Assembly: GCF_000425065.1 (NCBI RefSeq)
Contig: NZ_AULB01000031.1
Span: forward strand, 1 to 64,000
DNA length: 64,000 bases
Direction: 5' to 3'
DNA from: Actinomadura rifamycini DSM 43936
Lineage (GTDB): Bacteria > Actinomycetota > Actinomycetes > Streptosporangiales > Streptosporangiaceae
Below are positions 43,919-52,704 of the stretch, piece after piece; the stretch's first letter is position 1, and each line of letters begins with the position of its first letter. A model generated the notes under the pieces. The model did not search any database. It worked only from the letters and a program-made list of their open reading frames with translations, and was not told the origin of the DNA. Made by a program: the position numbers and the translations under genes.

Positions 43919-45257
43919 GGACGTACGGAACTCGGGCGGCCCGGTCGACCCGCCGGACGGGCGGGCGGCGGCCGGGGACCGCGGGGCGTCCGACCGGGCG
44001 GCGGGGGCGCGCGGCGCCGGAGTGCGCGGCGCCGGAGAGGCGCCGATCACGGTGGAGGACGTCGGCGCCGGCGGCCACCGGGTCACCGTGGTGGGGATCG
44101 GGGCGGACGGCTGGGACGGGCTCGCCGGCCCGGCGCGGGACGCGGTGCGGGCGGCCGAGGTCCTGGTCGGCGGGGCGCGGCAGCTCGGGATGCTGCCCGA
44201 CCTCGCGGCCGAGTGCGTCGCGGTGGCGTGGCCGTCGCCGATGCTGCCCGCGCTGCCCGCGCTGTTCGACGAGCACCGCGGGCGGCGGGTGGCGGTCCTC
44301 GCGAGCGGCGACCCGATGTTCTTCGGGGTCGGGACGACGCTGGTGCGGCTGCTCGGCGCGGAGAACGTCCGGGTGCTGCCGCACGTGTCGTCGATGTCGC
44401 TGGCGTGCGCGCGGCTCGGCTGGGCGCTGGAGGACACCGACGTCGTCACCGCCGTGGGGCGCCCGCTGGCGGCGCTGGCCCGGGTGCTGGCGCCGGGCCG
44501 GCGGGTGCTGGTGCTCAGCGCGGACGCCGGCACGCCCGCGGAGGTCGTCGAGCTGCTGGAGGAGCGGGGCTTCGGCGCCAGCGAGGTCACGGTGCTGGAG
44601 CGGCTGGGCGGGCCCGACGAGCGGGTGGGGCCGCCGCGGGCGGACGTCGCGGCCCTCAACATCGTGGCCGTGCGGTGCCGGGGCGCGGGCGTCCAGGCCG
44701 TGCCGGGGCTCCCGGACGACGCCTACGACCACGACGGGCAGCTCACCAAGCGGGAGGTCCGGGCGATCACGCTGGCGCGGCTCGCGCCCGTCCCCGGGGA
44801 GCTGCTGTGGGACGTCGGCGCGGGCACCGGGAGCATCGCGATCGAGTGGATGCGGGCGCACCGGGCCTGCCGCGCCGTCGCGGTGGAGGCGCTGGCCGCG
44901 CGGGCGGAGCGGATCCGGGCGAACGCCGAGCGGCTCGGCGTCCCGGGCCTGGAGGTGGTCACCGGCGAGGCGCCGCGCGCGCTGGCGGGGCTGGCCGAGC
45001 CGGACGCGGTGTTCGTCGGCGGCGGCGTCACCGCGGGCGGGATGCTCGACGCGTGCTGGGCGGCGCTGCGGCCGGGCGGGCGGCTCGTCGCGAACGCGGT
45101 CACGCTGGAGTCGGAGCACGTACTGGTGGAGGCGCGCCGGAAGTTCGGCGGCGAGCTGACCCGGGTCGAGGTGAGCCGGGCGGGGCCGGTGGGCGGCTTC
45201 ACGGGATGGAGGGCGAGGATGCCGGTGACGCAGTGGTGCGCGGTGAAGGGCCGGTGA
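43911..45257 (+). CDS. cobL: Precorrin-6Y C5,15-methyltransferase (decarboxylating), CobL/CbiET
   Basis: The 448-aa bifunctional enzyme has an N-terminal corrin methyltransferase domain (VVGIGADGWDGL, LASGDPMFFGVG, LPHVSSMSLACARLGW) and a C-terminal Rossmann methyltransferase (GELLWDVGAGTGSIAIEW). It methylates C5 and C15 of precorrin-6B and decarboxylates the ring-C acetate to give precorrin-8. The first 45 residues are Ala/Gly-rich and not part of either domain. cobM follows after 4 nt. Confidence 0.92.
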   Translation: MSEDVRNSGGPVDPPDGRAAAGDRGASDRAAGARGAGVRGAGEAPITVEDVGAGGHRVTVVGIGADGWDGLAGPARDAVRAAEVLVGGARQLGMLPDLAAECVAVAWPSPMLPALPALFDEHRGRRVAVLASGDPMFFGVGTTLVRLLGAENVRVLPHVSSMSLACARLGWALEDTDVVTAVGRPLAALARVLAPGRRVLVLSADAGTPAEVVELLEERGFGASEVTVLERLGGPDERVGPPRADVAALNIVAVRCRGAGVQAVPGLPDDAYDHDGQLTKREVRAITLARLAPVPGELLWDVGAGTGSIAIEWMRAHRACRAVAVEALAARAERIRANAERLGVPGLEVVTGEAPRALAGLAEPDAVFVGGGVTAGGMLDACWAALRPGGRLVANAVTLESEHVLVEARRKFGGELTRVEVSRAGPVGGFTGWRARMPVTQWCAVKGR

Positions 45258-45261
45258 CGCG

Positions 45262-46005
45262 GTGACGGTCCACTTCATCGGCGCCGGGCCCGGCGCCGCC
45301 GACCTGATGACCGTGCGGGGCCGCGACCTGGTCGCCGCGTCGCCGGTGTGCCTCTACGCGGGCAGTCTCGTCCCGGCGGAGGTGCTGGAGTGGTGCCCGC
45401 CGGGGGCGCGGCTCGTCGACACGGCGAACATGGTGCTGGACGACATCGTCGCCGAGCTCGTGGCGGCGCACGGCCGCGGGGAGGACGCGGCGCGGCTGCA
45501 TTCGGGCGACCCGTCGGTGTTCAGCGCGATGGCCGAGCAGATGCGGCGGCTCGACGCGGCGGGCGTCCCGTACGACGTGACGCCCGGGGTGCCGGCGTTC
45601 GCGGCGGCGGCCGCGGCGCTGGGCCGGGAGCTGACGGCGCCCGGGGTCGCGCAGACGGTGGTGCTGACGCGCACGGCGGCGCGGGCGACGCCGATGCCGC
45701 CGGGCGAGGACCTGGCGGCGCTCGGCCGGAGCCGCGCGACGATGGTGCTGCACCTGGCCGTGCAGCGGATCGACGCCGTGGTGGAGGAGCTGCTCCCGAA
45801 CTACGGAGGCCGCTGCCCGGTCGCGGTGGTGGCGCGGGCGTCGCGGGAGGACGAGCTGGTCCTGCGGGGCACGCTCGCCGACATCGCCGGGAAGGTCCGG
45901 GAGGCCGGGGTGCGCCGCACCGCCGTGATCATCGTCGGGTCGGTGCTGGGCGCGGAGGACTTCACCGACAGCCACCTGTACTCGGCCGCCCGCCCCCGCC
46001 CCTAG
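45262..46005 (+). CDS. cobM: Precorrin-4 C11-methyltransferase (CobM/CbiF)
   Basis: This 247-residue SAM-dependent corrin methyltransferase carries HFIGAGPGAADLMTVRG at its N-terminus, LHSGDPSVFSAMAEQMRRLD (the glycine-rich SAM loop), and VVLTRTAARATPMP. It methylates C11 of precorrin-4. It begins at GTG 45262, 4 nt after cobL, and ends in a 4-nt tail-to-tail overlap with the convergent cbiD. Confidence 0.93.
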   Translation: MTVHFIGAGPGAADLMTVRGRDLVAASPVCLYAGSLVPAEVLEWCPPGARLVDTANMVLDDIVAELVAAHGRGEDAARLHSGDPSVFSAMAEQMRRLDAAGVPYDVTPGVPAFAAAAAALGRELTAPGVAQTVVLTRTAARATPMPPGEDLAALGRSRATMVLHLAVQRIDAVVEELLPNYGGRCPVAVVARASREDELVLRGTLADIAGKVREAGVRRTAVIIVGSVLGAEDFTDSHLYSAARPRP

Positions 46006-47033
46006 GCGCGCCCGACGATCGTGCCGCCCCGGTCGATGACGACGATGTCGACCTCGACCGGGGCGCCGCGCAGGACGTCCAGCGCGGTGGCCCGCGCGCG
46101 CTCCGCGACGAGGTCGCCGAGCGGGATCCCGGCCTCCTGGCACACCTGGAGCGCGTGCAGCGCGGTGTTGCAGCCGCGGACGCGCTCGGCGGTCTCCGGG
46201 TCGCCGACCATGGCGGCGAGGACGGCGAAGTCGACCTGCGAGCGCTTGGAGTGCAGGTCGAGGTGCCCGGCGGCGAGCTTGGCGAGCTTGCCGATGCCGC
46301 CCGCGATCGTCAGCCGCGGCACGGGGTGGCGGCGCACGTACTTCAGCACGGCCCCGGCGAAGTCGCCCATGTCGAGCAGGGCGTCCTCGGGCAGGCCGTG
46401 GAGTTCGGCGACGACCTTCTCGGACGTGCTGCCGGTGGCCCCGGCGACGTGCGCGCGGCCCATCGCGCGGGCGACGTCCACGCCGCGCCGGATGCTGTCG
46501 ATCCACGCGGAGCAGGAGTAGGGGACGACGACGCCGGTGGTGCCGAGGATCGACAGGCCGCCGAGGATGCCGAGCCGCGGGTTCCAGGTGCGGCGCGCGA
46601 GCTCCTCGCCGCCGTCCACGGAGATCTCCACGACGACGTCGGCGTCGCCGAGGACCTCGCGCATCATCCGCCGCGGCACCGGGTTGATCGCGGGTTCGCC
46701 GACGTCGAGCGGCAGGCCGGGCCGGGTGACGGTGCCGACGCCGGGGCCCGCCCGGAACGTGACGCCGGTGCCGGGCGCCCCCGGGCGGACGGTCGAGCGG
46801 ACGAGCGCGCCGTGCGTGACGTCGGGGTCGTCGCCCGCGTCCTTGACGATCCCGGCGGTGGCGCGGCCGTCGCCCAGTTCCTCGACGGCGAGCGCGAACG
46901 CGGGCCGCCGCCCCTTCGGCAGGGTGATCTCGACGGGGTCGGGGAACTCGCCGGTCAGCAGGGCGGCATGGGCCGCCTTGGTCGCGGCCGTCGCGCAGGC
47001 CCCGGTCGTCCAGCCGTACCGCAGTCCGCTCAT
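46002..47033 (-). CDS. cbiD: Cobalt-precorrin-5B C1-methyltransferase (CbiD)
   Basis: The 343-aa product is CbiD: LRYGWTTGACATAATKAA at the N-terminus, GEPAINPVPRRMM, NPRLGILGGLSILGTTGVV and HLDLHSKRSQVDF. In the anaerobic pathway CbiD methylates C1 of cobalt-precorrin-5B. Here it replaces CobF, the C1-methyltransferase of the aerobic route, which is not seen in the cluster. ATG 47033 follows GAGGGA. It is divergent from cobK with only a few bases between starts, so its promoter must lie within the cobK 5' end. Confidence 0.93.
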   Translation of the reverse strand: MSGLRYGWTTGACATAATKAAHAALLTGEFPDPVEITLPKGRRPAFALAVEELGDGRATAGIVKDAGDDPDVTHGALVRSTVRPGAPGTGVTFRAGPGVGTVTRPGLPLDVGEPAINPVPRRMMREVLGDADVVVEISVDGGEELARRTWNPRLGILGGLSILGTTGVVVPYSCSAWIDSIRRGVDVARAMGRAHVAGATGSTSEKVVAELHGLPEDALLDMGDFAGAVLKYVRRHPVPRLTIAGGIGKLAKLAAGHLDLHSKRSQVDFAVLAAMVGDPETAERVRGCNTALHALQVCQEAGIPLGDLVAERARATALDVLRGAPVEVDIVVIDRGGTIVGRA

Positions 47034-47059
47034 AGCATTCCCTCGTGGCGATTACTTCC

Positions 47060-47824
47060 GTGAGCAGGCGTGTGCTGCTGCTGGGAGGCACCGCGGAGGC
47101 GCGGCGGCTGGCCGGGCGGCTCGACGCGGACCCGGCGGTCGAGGTGACCAGCTCGCTGGCGGGCCGGACCGCCGCCCCCCGGGCCCTCCCCGGACGGGTG
47201 CGGGTCGGCGGGTTCGGCGGCCCGGACGGGCTCGCGGCGTGGCTGCGGGTCGAGCGGATCGACGCGGTCGTGGACGCCACGCACCCGTTCGCCGCGCGGA
47301 TGACCGGCAACGCCGCCCTGGCCTGCGCGGCGGCCGGGGTACCGCTGCTCGTGCTGCGCCGTCCGGGCTGGACGAAGGGGCCGGGCGACGACTGGCGGCG
47401 CGTCCCGTCCCTGGCGGCCGCCGCCGCGGACCTGCCCGGCGAGCACGTGTTCCTGACGACCGGGCGCACCGGGCTCGCGGCGTTCGCGGGCGACGCCCGC
47501 CGCCGGTACCTCGTGCGGTCGGTGGACCCGCCCGAGCCGCCGCTGCCGCCCCGCACGACGGTCGTGCTGGCGCGCGGCCCGTTCACCGTCGGGGACGAGA
47601 CGGCGCTGATGCGCGAGCACCGCGTCGACGTGCTCGTCACCAAGGACAGCGGCGGCGCGATGACGGCCGCGAAGCTGACCGCCGCGCGGAAGCTGGGCGT
47701 CCCGGTCGTGGTGGTCGACCGGCCGCCCGTCCCGGACGGCGTCCCGGTGGCGGCGACCGTCGAGGACGCGGCGGCGTGGCTCGGTCATGCGGGCCGCCTC
47801 ACGCCGGGTAGCGGCGGGGCGTGA
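47060..47824 (+). CDS. cobK: Precorrin-6A reductase (CobK/CbiJ)
   Basis: A 254-residue NAD(P)H-dependent reductase that converts precorrin-6A to precorrin-6B: RRVLLLGGTAEARRLAGRL at the start, DAVVDATHPFAARMTGNA, LLVLRRPGW and VLVTKDSGGAMTAAKL. GTG 47060 fits the family N-terminus; GTG 47045 in the same frame adds five residues. Neither has a clear ribosome binding site, suggesting a leaderless transcript. It is convergent with cobIJ (26-nt overlap of 3' ends) and divergent from cbiD. Confidence 0.9.
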   Translation: MSRRVLLLGGTAEARRLAGRLDADPAVEVTSSLAGRTAAPRALPGRVRVGGFGGPDGLAAWLRVERIDAVVDATHPFAARMTGNAALACAAAGVPLLVLRRPGWTKGPGDDWRRVPSLAAAAADLPGEHVFLTTGRTGLAAFAGDARRRYLVRSVDPPEPPLPPRTTVVLARGPFTVGDETALMREHRVDVLVTKDSGGAMTAAKLTAARKLGVPVVVVDRPPVPDGVPVAATVEDAAAWLGHAGRLTPGSGGA

Positions 47825-49301
47825 ACACGGCGGTGCCGCCGCCGCGCTCGGCGACCCGGGTCCGCGACGAGCCGACCAGCAGCAGGCACCGCATGTCGAC
47901 GCCGGTCCCGTCGAGCTCGGCGAGCCGGACCACCCGGACGCTCTCCTCCGGGCCGCCGACGTCGCGGCCGATCACCACGGGCGTGTCCGGGGCGCGGTGC
48001 GCGAGCAGGACGTCGCGGGCCTTCGCGACCTGCCCGGTGCGGGTCCGCGAGGCGGGGTTGTAGATCGCGATCGCGAGGTCGGCGGCGGCGACGGCCGCGA
48101 GCCGCCGCTCGATGACGTCCCACGGCTTCAGCCGGTCCGACAGCGACAGCACGCAGTAGTCGTGGCCGAGCGGCGCGCCGATCCGGGACGCGACGGCGTT
48201 CGCCGCGGTCAGGCCGGGCAGCACCCGCACCGGGACGTGCTTCCAGCGCTCCTCGGCGGCGACCTCCAGGACCGCGGCGGCCATCGCGAACACGCCGGGG
48301 TCGCCGGACGACACGACCGCGACGCGCCGCCCCCGCTCGGCCAGCGCCAGCGCGAACTCGGCCCGCTCGGACTCCACCCGGTTGTCGGACGGGTGCCGCT
48401 CCTGCCGCGGGTTGGCGGGGACGCGGGCCAGGTAGGGGGCGTAGCCGACGAGGTCGTCGGCGGCGGCCAGCGCGTCCTGCGCCTCGGGGGTGAGCCAGTC
48501 GCGCCCGGCCGGGCCGAGCCCGACGACCGTCACCTCGCCGGGCGCGCCGTCCCCGGGCGTGCGGGGCGCGGGCAGCTCGCGGCGGGTCCGCTCGTGCACG
48601 CGGGACGGCAGGATCGCGAGGGAGAAGTACGGGACGGTCGCGGCGTCGACGTCCGCGAGCGGCTGCATCCGCTGCCCGCCGGTCGTGGCGCGCTCGACGT
48701 ACCAGGCGTCGTCGAGGCGGCCGGCCTCCTCGACGGCGCCGCGGACGCCGCCGAAGGTGCGGCCGAGCTTGAGGACGGCGGCCGAGTCGGTGGCCGCGAG
48801 CCGCCGCGCCAGGTCGTCCGGCGGCAGCGTCCCCGGCAGGACGGTCAGGACCTCGTCGCGCTCCACCAGCGGGCGGCCCAGCTCGGCGGACGCGGCGCTG
48901 ACCGACGTCACGCCGGGCACGGCGGTCGCCGGGTAGCGGCCGGACAGCCGCTTGTGGAGGTGCATGTACGAGCCGTAGAAGAACGGGTCGCCCGCGCAGA
49001 GCACGACGACGTCGCGCCCGGCGTCCAGGTGCTCGGCGAGGCGCTCGGCGGAGCGCTCGTAGAACTCGTCGAGGACCCGCTGGTAGTCGTCGGTGTCCTC
49101 GGTGGTGACCGGGTAGATCAGCGCCTCCTCGATCTGCCCGTCCCGCAGGTGCGGCTCGGCGATCCGGCGGGCGACGCTGCGCCCGTGCCGGGCGGCGTGG
49201 TGCACGATCACGTCGGCGGCCTCGATCAGCCGGACGGCCTTCACGGTGATCAGTTCCGGGTCGCCGGGCCCCAGCCCGACCCCGTACAGGTGTCCGGTCA
49301 T
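47799..49301 (-). CDS. cobIJ: Fused precorrin-2 C20- / precorrin-3B C17-methyltransferase (CobIJ)
   Basis: Two corrin methyltransferases are joined in one 500-aa chain. Residues about 1-235 are CobI (LYGVGLGPGDPELITVKAVRL, VVVLCAGDPFFYGSYMHLHKRL) and about 255-500 are CobJ (VTVVGLGPAGRDWLTPEAQ, VVSSGDPGVFAMAAAVLE, IAIYNPASRTRTGQVAKAR). The fusion is usual in actinobacteria. It adds methyls at C20 and C17, the latter with ring contraction. ATG 49301 overlaps the cobH stop by one base (TGATG). Confidence 0.94.
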   Translation of the reverse strand: MTGHLYGVGLGPGDPELITVKAVRLIEAADVIVHHAARHGRSVARRIAEPHLRDGQIEEALIYPVTTEDTDDYQRVLDEFYERSAERLAEHLDAGRDVVVLCAGDPFFYGSYMHLHKRLSGRYPATAVPGVTSVSAASAELGRPLVERDEVLTVLPGTLPPDDLARRLAATDSAAVLKLGRTFGGVRGAVEEAGRLDDAWYVERATTGGQRMQPLADVDAATVPYFSLAILPSRVHERTRRELPAPRTPGDGAPGEVTVVGLGPAGRDWLTPEAQDALAAADDLVGYAPYLARVPANPRQERHPSDNRVESERAEFALALAERGRRVAVVSSGDPGVFAMAAAVLEVAAEERWKHVPVRVLPGLTAANAVASRIGAPLGHDYCVLSLSDRLKPWDVIERRLAAVAAADLAIAIYNPASRTRTGQVAKARDVLLAHRAPDTPVVIGRDVGGPEESVRVVRLAELDGTGVDMRCLLLVGSSRTRVAERGGGTAVFTPRRYPA

Positions 49302-49921
49302 CACTCTTCCTCGCTGGCGATGGCGTTGATCGCGGCGGCCGTCATGGCGCTGCCGCCGCGGCGGCCGTGCACGACCAGGTGGGGCAGGCCGGACGCGGCG
49401 AGCGCCTCCTTCGACTCGGCCGCGCCGATGAACCCGACCGGGACGCCCAGGACCGCGGCGGGGCGCCCGGCGCCCGCGTCGACCATCTCCAGCAGCCGGA
49501 ACAGCGCCGTGGGGGCGTTGCCGATCGCGACGACGGAGCCGTCGAGGCGGTCCCGCCACAGCTCCAGCGCGGCGGCGCTGCGGGTGGTGCCGAGGTCGGC
49601 GGCGAGGCCGGGGACGCGCGGGTCGCGGAGCGTGCACACCACGTCGTTGTCCGCGGGCAGCCGCTTGCGGGTGACGCCGGACGCCACCATCTGCGCGTCG
49701 CACAGGATCGGCCGTCCGGCCAGCAGCGCGGCGCGGGCGGCCGCGACCGCGCCGGGCGACCAGGCCAGGTCGCGGACCAGGTCGGTCATCCCGCACGCGT
49801 GGATCATGCGGACCGCGACCCGGGCGACGTCCTCGGGCAGCCCGGACAGGTCCGCCTCCGCCCTGATGGTCGCGAACGACCGCCGGTAGATCTCCGCGCC
49901 GTCGCGGACGTAGTCGATCAC
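49301..49921 (-). CDS. cobH: Precorrin-8X methylmutase (CobH/CbiC)
   Basis: The 206-residue enzyme moves the C11 methyl to C12, forming hydrogenobyrinate. It is recognised by IYRRSFATIRAEADL, RMIHACGMTDLV with the catalytic His, ILCDAQMVASGVTRKRLP, VAIGNAPTALFRLLEM and GVPVGFIGAAESKEAL. GTG 49921 overlaps the cobG stop (GTGA). Confidence 0.94.
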   Translation of the reverse strand: MIDYVRDGAEIYRRSFATIRAEADLSGLPEDVARVAVRMIHACGMTDLVRDLAWSPGAVAAARAALLAGRPILCDAQMVASGVTRKRLPADNDVVCTLRDPRVPGLAADLGTTRSAAALELWRDRLDGSVVAIGNAPTALFRLLEMVDAGAGRPAAVLGVPVGFIGAAESKEALAASGLPHLVVHGRRGGSAMTAAAINAIASEEE

Positions 49922-51117
49922 TCGCTCCTCCGTGTTCGGGCGACGGCGGCCGCCGTCGCCGCCGGGTCCCGGGTCCGGGCGCGGACCTCGTCGCCGAGCC
50001 GCACCTCGTAGCCGCCGGGGGCGGCCACCACCGCGACGTGCCGGTCGGGCGGGTGCCCGCACCGGCGCTCGCAGCCGGACCAGTGCACCGGCGCCCCGCC
50101 CGCGGGTCCGTGCGGGCGCGCCGCGAGGACGGCCGCGGCGGCGTCCGCGCGGACGTCGGTCAGCGACCGGGCGCAGCCGGGGCGGCCCGCGCAGGCGGTG
50201 ACCCCGGCCCAGTCCGCCGCCGTGACCAGGCCAGGAAAGTGTGGCATGTCCGTGAGGTCGGGGATCACGACGCCCCGCCACGGAGTGACGATGATCTCTT
50301 CGGCGTCCCGGAGCGGGGCGGGGTCGAGGCGCCCGAGCGGGACGAGCGCCGAGTGCGCGCGCCGTCCGTCCCGCTGGGGGATCGCGCCGAGCGGCGTCCG
50401 GCTCGGGACGGCCGGGACGGGCACCGGCCCGGCGCGGCGGCGGCCGCGCGCGAGGGCCTCGACGAGCGGCGCCCGGTCGGGCAGTTCGGAGATCCGCCAT
50501 TCGGCGGTGCGGGCGCGGAGGAAGGCGCGGGCGGCGTCGACCGCGAGGCCGACGGCGTGTTCCCGGCTCGTGCGCAGACCGGAGTCGGTCCCGGCGAGGA
50601 CGAGCGCGAGTTCGTCCGGTGCGACCGCGTACAGGCCGACGTCGGGGCGCAGGGCGATGGCGTCGCCGCGCCCGTCGTCGAGGGCGAACAGGAACCGGCC
50701 GGACAGCGCGGCGAGGGCGGGATCCGCGCAGAGCGCGGCGTCGAGGGCCGGGACCAGGGGGCGGACGTCGAGGAGCCCGGCGCCGTCGCGTCCGGACAGG
50801 ACGCTCGCGGCGATGTTCCGCACGCGCTCGTGCGTCGCCGAGGGCAGCAGCCCGGCCGCCCGCAGCCGGTCGCCCAGCTCGCCCTCGGCCCCCTCGGCGA
50901 GCCCCCTGATCTGCACGTTCGCGCGGGAGGTGAGCTCCAGGAAGCCGTCGCCGAGCGCGGCGGCGGCGTCGGCGAGCGCGCCGGTCTGGACGCGGGTGAG
51001 GAGCCCGCCGGGGAGCCGGACCCGCGCGAGCCCGCCGTCGGCCGCCGCGTGGACCCGGAGGGCGCCCGGGCAGCGGTCCGGGCCCGACCGCGGCGGTGGG
51101 GGGTGTGGTGAGGGCAC
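49918..51117 (-). CDS. cobG: Precorrin-3B synthase (CobG)
   Basis: This 399-aa protein is related to nitrite/sulfite reductases: two ferrodoxin-like halves (RVRLPGGLLTRVQTGALAD, FLELTSRANVQIRGLAEG) and the FeS ligand set CAGRPGC and CERRCGHPPDRHV. CobG uses O2 to hydroxylate C20 of precorrin-3A, the oxygen-dependent step that defines the aerobic route. GTG 51117 is the first start; no ribosome binding site is obvious. It heads the cobG-cobH-cobIJ operon. I see no cobalamin riboswitch upstream. Confidence 0.88.
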   Translation of the reverse strand: MPSPHPPPPRSGPDRCPGALRVHAAADGGLARVRLPGGLLTRVQTGALADAAAALGDGFLELTSRANVQIRGLAEGAEGELGDRLRAAGLLPSATHERVRNIAASVLSGRDGAGLLDVRPLVPALDAALCADPALAALSGRFLFALDDGRGDAIALRPDVGLYAVAPDELALVLAGTDSGLRTSREHAVGLAVDAARAFLRARTAEWRISELPDRAPLVEALARGRRRAGPVPVPAVPSRTPLGAIPQRDGRRAHSALVPLGRLDPAPLRDAEEIIVTPWRGVVIPDLTDMPHFPGLVTAADWAGVTACAGRPGCARSLTDVRADAAAAVLAARPHGPAGGAPVHWSGCERRCGHPPDRHVAVVAAPGGYEVRLGDEVRARTRDPAATAAAVARTRRSE

Positions 51118-51159
51118 GGCACGGATCTTACGAAGTCCGGCGCCGCCGCCCGACTCCGG

Positions 51160-52704
51160 CTAGGCCGGTCCGGGGAGCGGCCGGTACTCGAACCAGTCGA
51201 AGTCGGCGTGGTTGCGGCTCGTCCGCCCGTTCGCGGTCGCGTAGAGGCCGATGAAGACCCCGGTGAAGCCGCCCGCCACCTGGCTGGTCAGCATGTCGCC
51301 GTCCAGCGGCGGGCCGAGCGGGGCGAACGGTCCGGGGTCCGCCGCGTACAGCGCCCGGTACCAGCGGCCGTGCGCCTCGAAGCCGAGCCGGACCCGCTCC
51401 GCCGCGGGCGCCTCGGCCAGGACCGTCTCGAGGCCCTGCTCCCGCTTGACGAGGCGCAGCCCCCGCGCGGTCGAGACGAGCAGCACGTGGAAGTCGCCGT
51501 TCTGCACGAGGGCGAGGCCCGCCTGCTCCTCGTCGCGCGGCGCGAACTCCAGCGCGGTGAACGCGGCGAAGTCGTGGTGCCGCTGCCCTTGCGCGACGAA
51601 CGACGGGTTCGCCGTGTCGGCGAGGGTTTCCGGCCGGACCCGCAGCCGCAGGTGCCCGGGGCGGTCGGTGAGGCTCCACCACCGCTCGCGGGGCGGGCGG
51701 AGCATGCTCCACTCCGGCGCGAGGGAGGGCGCGTCGAAATGGTCGCAGGCGGGTTCGGCGGGCCAGGGCGCCGGCGGCGTCGACGGCGCCTCGCGGACGG
51801 GTTCGACCGGGTCGGCGGCCGGCCAGCCGTCCTCCCAGCGCACCCGCGTCAGGAAGGTCTCCCGCCCGAGGGCGCAGCGGTCCCGGTGGTGCGGCCGCAT
51901 CGCCAGCAGCGCCATCCACCACTCGCCGTCCGGGGTGTCGACGAGGTCGCCGTGCCCGGTCCCGACGATGGGGTACTCGCCCGTCCGGGTGTCCAGGCCG
52001 AGGTGCCGGCGCGTCAGGATCGGGTTGCGCGGGTTGCTTTCGTAGGGGCCGGTGACGGCGTCGGCGCGCGCGCTCATCACCGCGTGGTCGAGCGCGGTTC
52101 CCCCTTCGGCCGTCAGCAGGTGGTAGCGGCCGTCCACCTTGTAGATGTGGGAGCCTTCGGTCCAGATGGCGTTCTTGACGGTCCCGTCCCAGATGACGTG
52201 CTCCTCGCCGACCAGCGCCGGGACGGACGGGTCGTACTCGCGCAGCCAGATCTCGGTGTGCCCGTCGTAGCGGCCGGTGAGCCGGGTTCCGGTGCACCAG
52301 GCCCGTCCGTCGTCGTCGAAGAACGGCGACGGGTCGATGCCCTCGCCCTCCAGCCGGTGCGCGTCCGACCACGGGCCGGCCGGGTCGTCGGCGGTCAGCA
52401 CGAAGTGCCCCGACCACTCGGCGCCGTCGACGAGCGTGCAGAACAGGTGGAAGCGGCCGTCGTGGTGGCGCAGGGCCGGCGCGTACAGGCCGCCGGACGC
52501 CGGGACGCCGTCCAGCGGGAGCTGGTCCGGACGGTCGAAGGCGTGCCCGATGCACCGCCAGTGGACCAGGTCGCGGCTGTGGAACACCGGCAGCCCCGGG
52601 AACCACTCGAACGTGGACGTCACGAGGTAGTAGTCCTCGCCCACCCGGCAGACCGAGGGGTCGGGGCGGCAGCCCGGCAGGATCGGGTTCCGGAACCGGT
52701 TCAC
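51160..52704 (-). CDS. GH43 family glycosidase, probable beta-xylosidase
   Basis: The 514-aa enzyme has a five-bladed GH43 propeller in its first 300 residues: base Asp in PGCRPDPSVCRVG, the pKa-modulating Asp in GIDPSPFFDDDGR, and acid Glu in TEGSHIYK. A C-terminal beta-sandwich of the GH43_C2 type follows (AGLALVQNGDFHVLLV, DFDWFEYRPLP). There is no signal peptide, so it should cleave imported oligosaccharides in the cytoplasm. GTG 52704 overlaps the GH3 gene stop, making a LacI-GH3-GH43 operon. Arabinofuranosidase activity is an alternative. Confidence 0.87.
   Translation of the reverse strand: MNRFRNPILPGCRPDPSVCRVGEDYYLVTSTFEWFPGLPVFHSRDLVHWRCIGHAFDRPDQLPLDGVPASGGLYAPALRHHDGRFHLFCTLVDGAEWSGHFVLTADDPAGPWSDAHRLEGEGIDPSPFFDDDGRAWCTGTRLTGRYDGHTEIWLREYDPSVPALVGEEHVIWDGTVKNAIWTEGSHIYKVDGRYHLLTAEGGTALDHAVMSARADAVTGPYESNPRNPILTRRHLGLDTRTGEYPIVGTGHGDLVDTPDGEWWMALLAMRPHHRDRCALGRETFLTRVRWEDGWPAADPVEPVREAPSTPPAPWPAEPACDHFDAPSLAPEWSMLRPPRERWWSLTDRPGHLRLRVRPETLADTANPSFVAQGQRHHDFAAFTALEFAPRDEEQAGLALVQNGDFHVLLVSTARGLRLVKREQGLETVLAEAPAAERVRLGFEAHGRWYRALYAADPGPFAPLGPPLDGDMLTSQVAGGFTGVFIGLYATANGRTSRNHADFDWFEYRPLPGPA

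Noticed and set aside
43375..51160. Cobalamin riboswitch expected near the cob genes
   Set aside because: No B12-box-like segment was found in any intergenic stretch of the cluster, and the gaps are too short to hold one.
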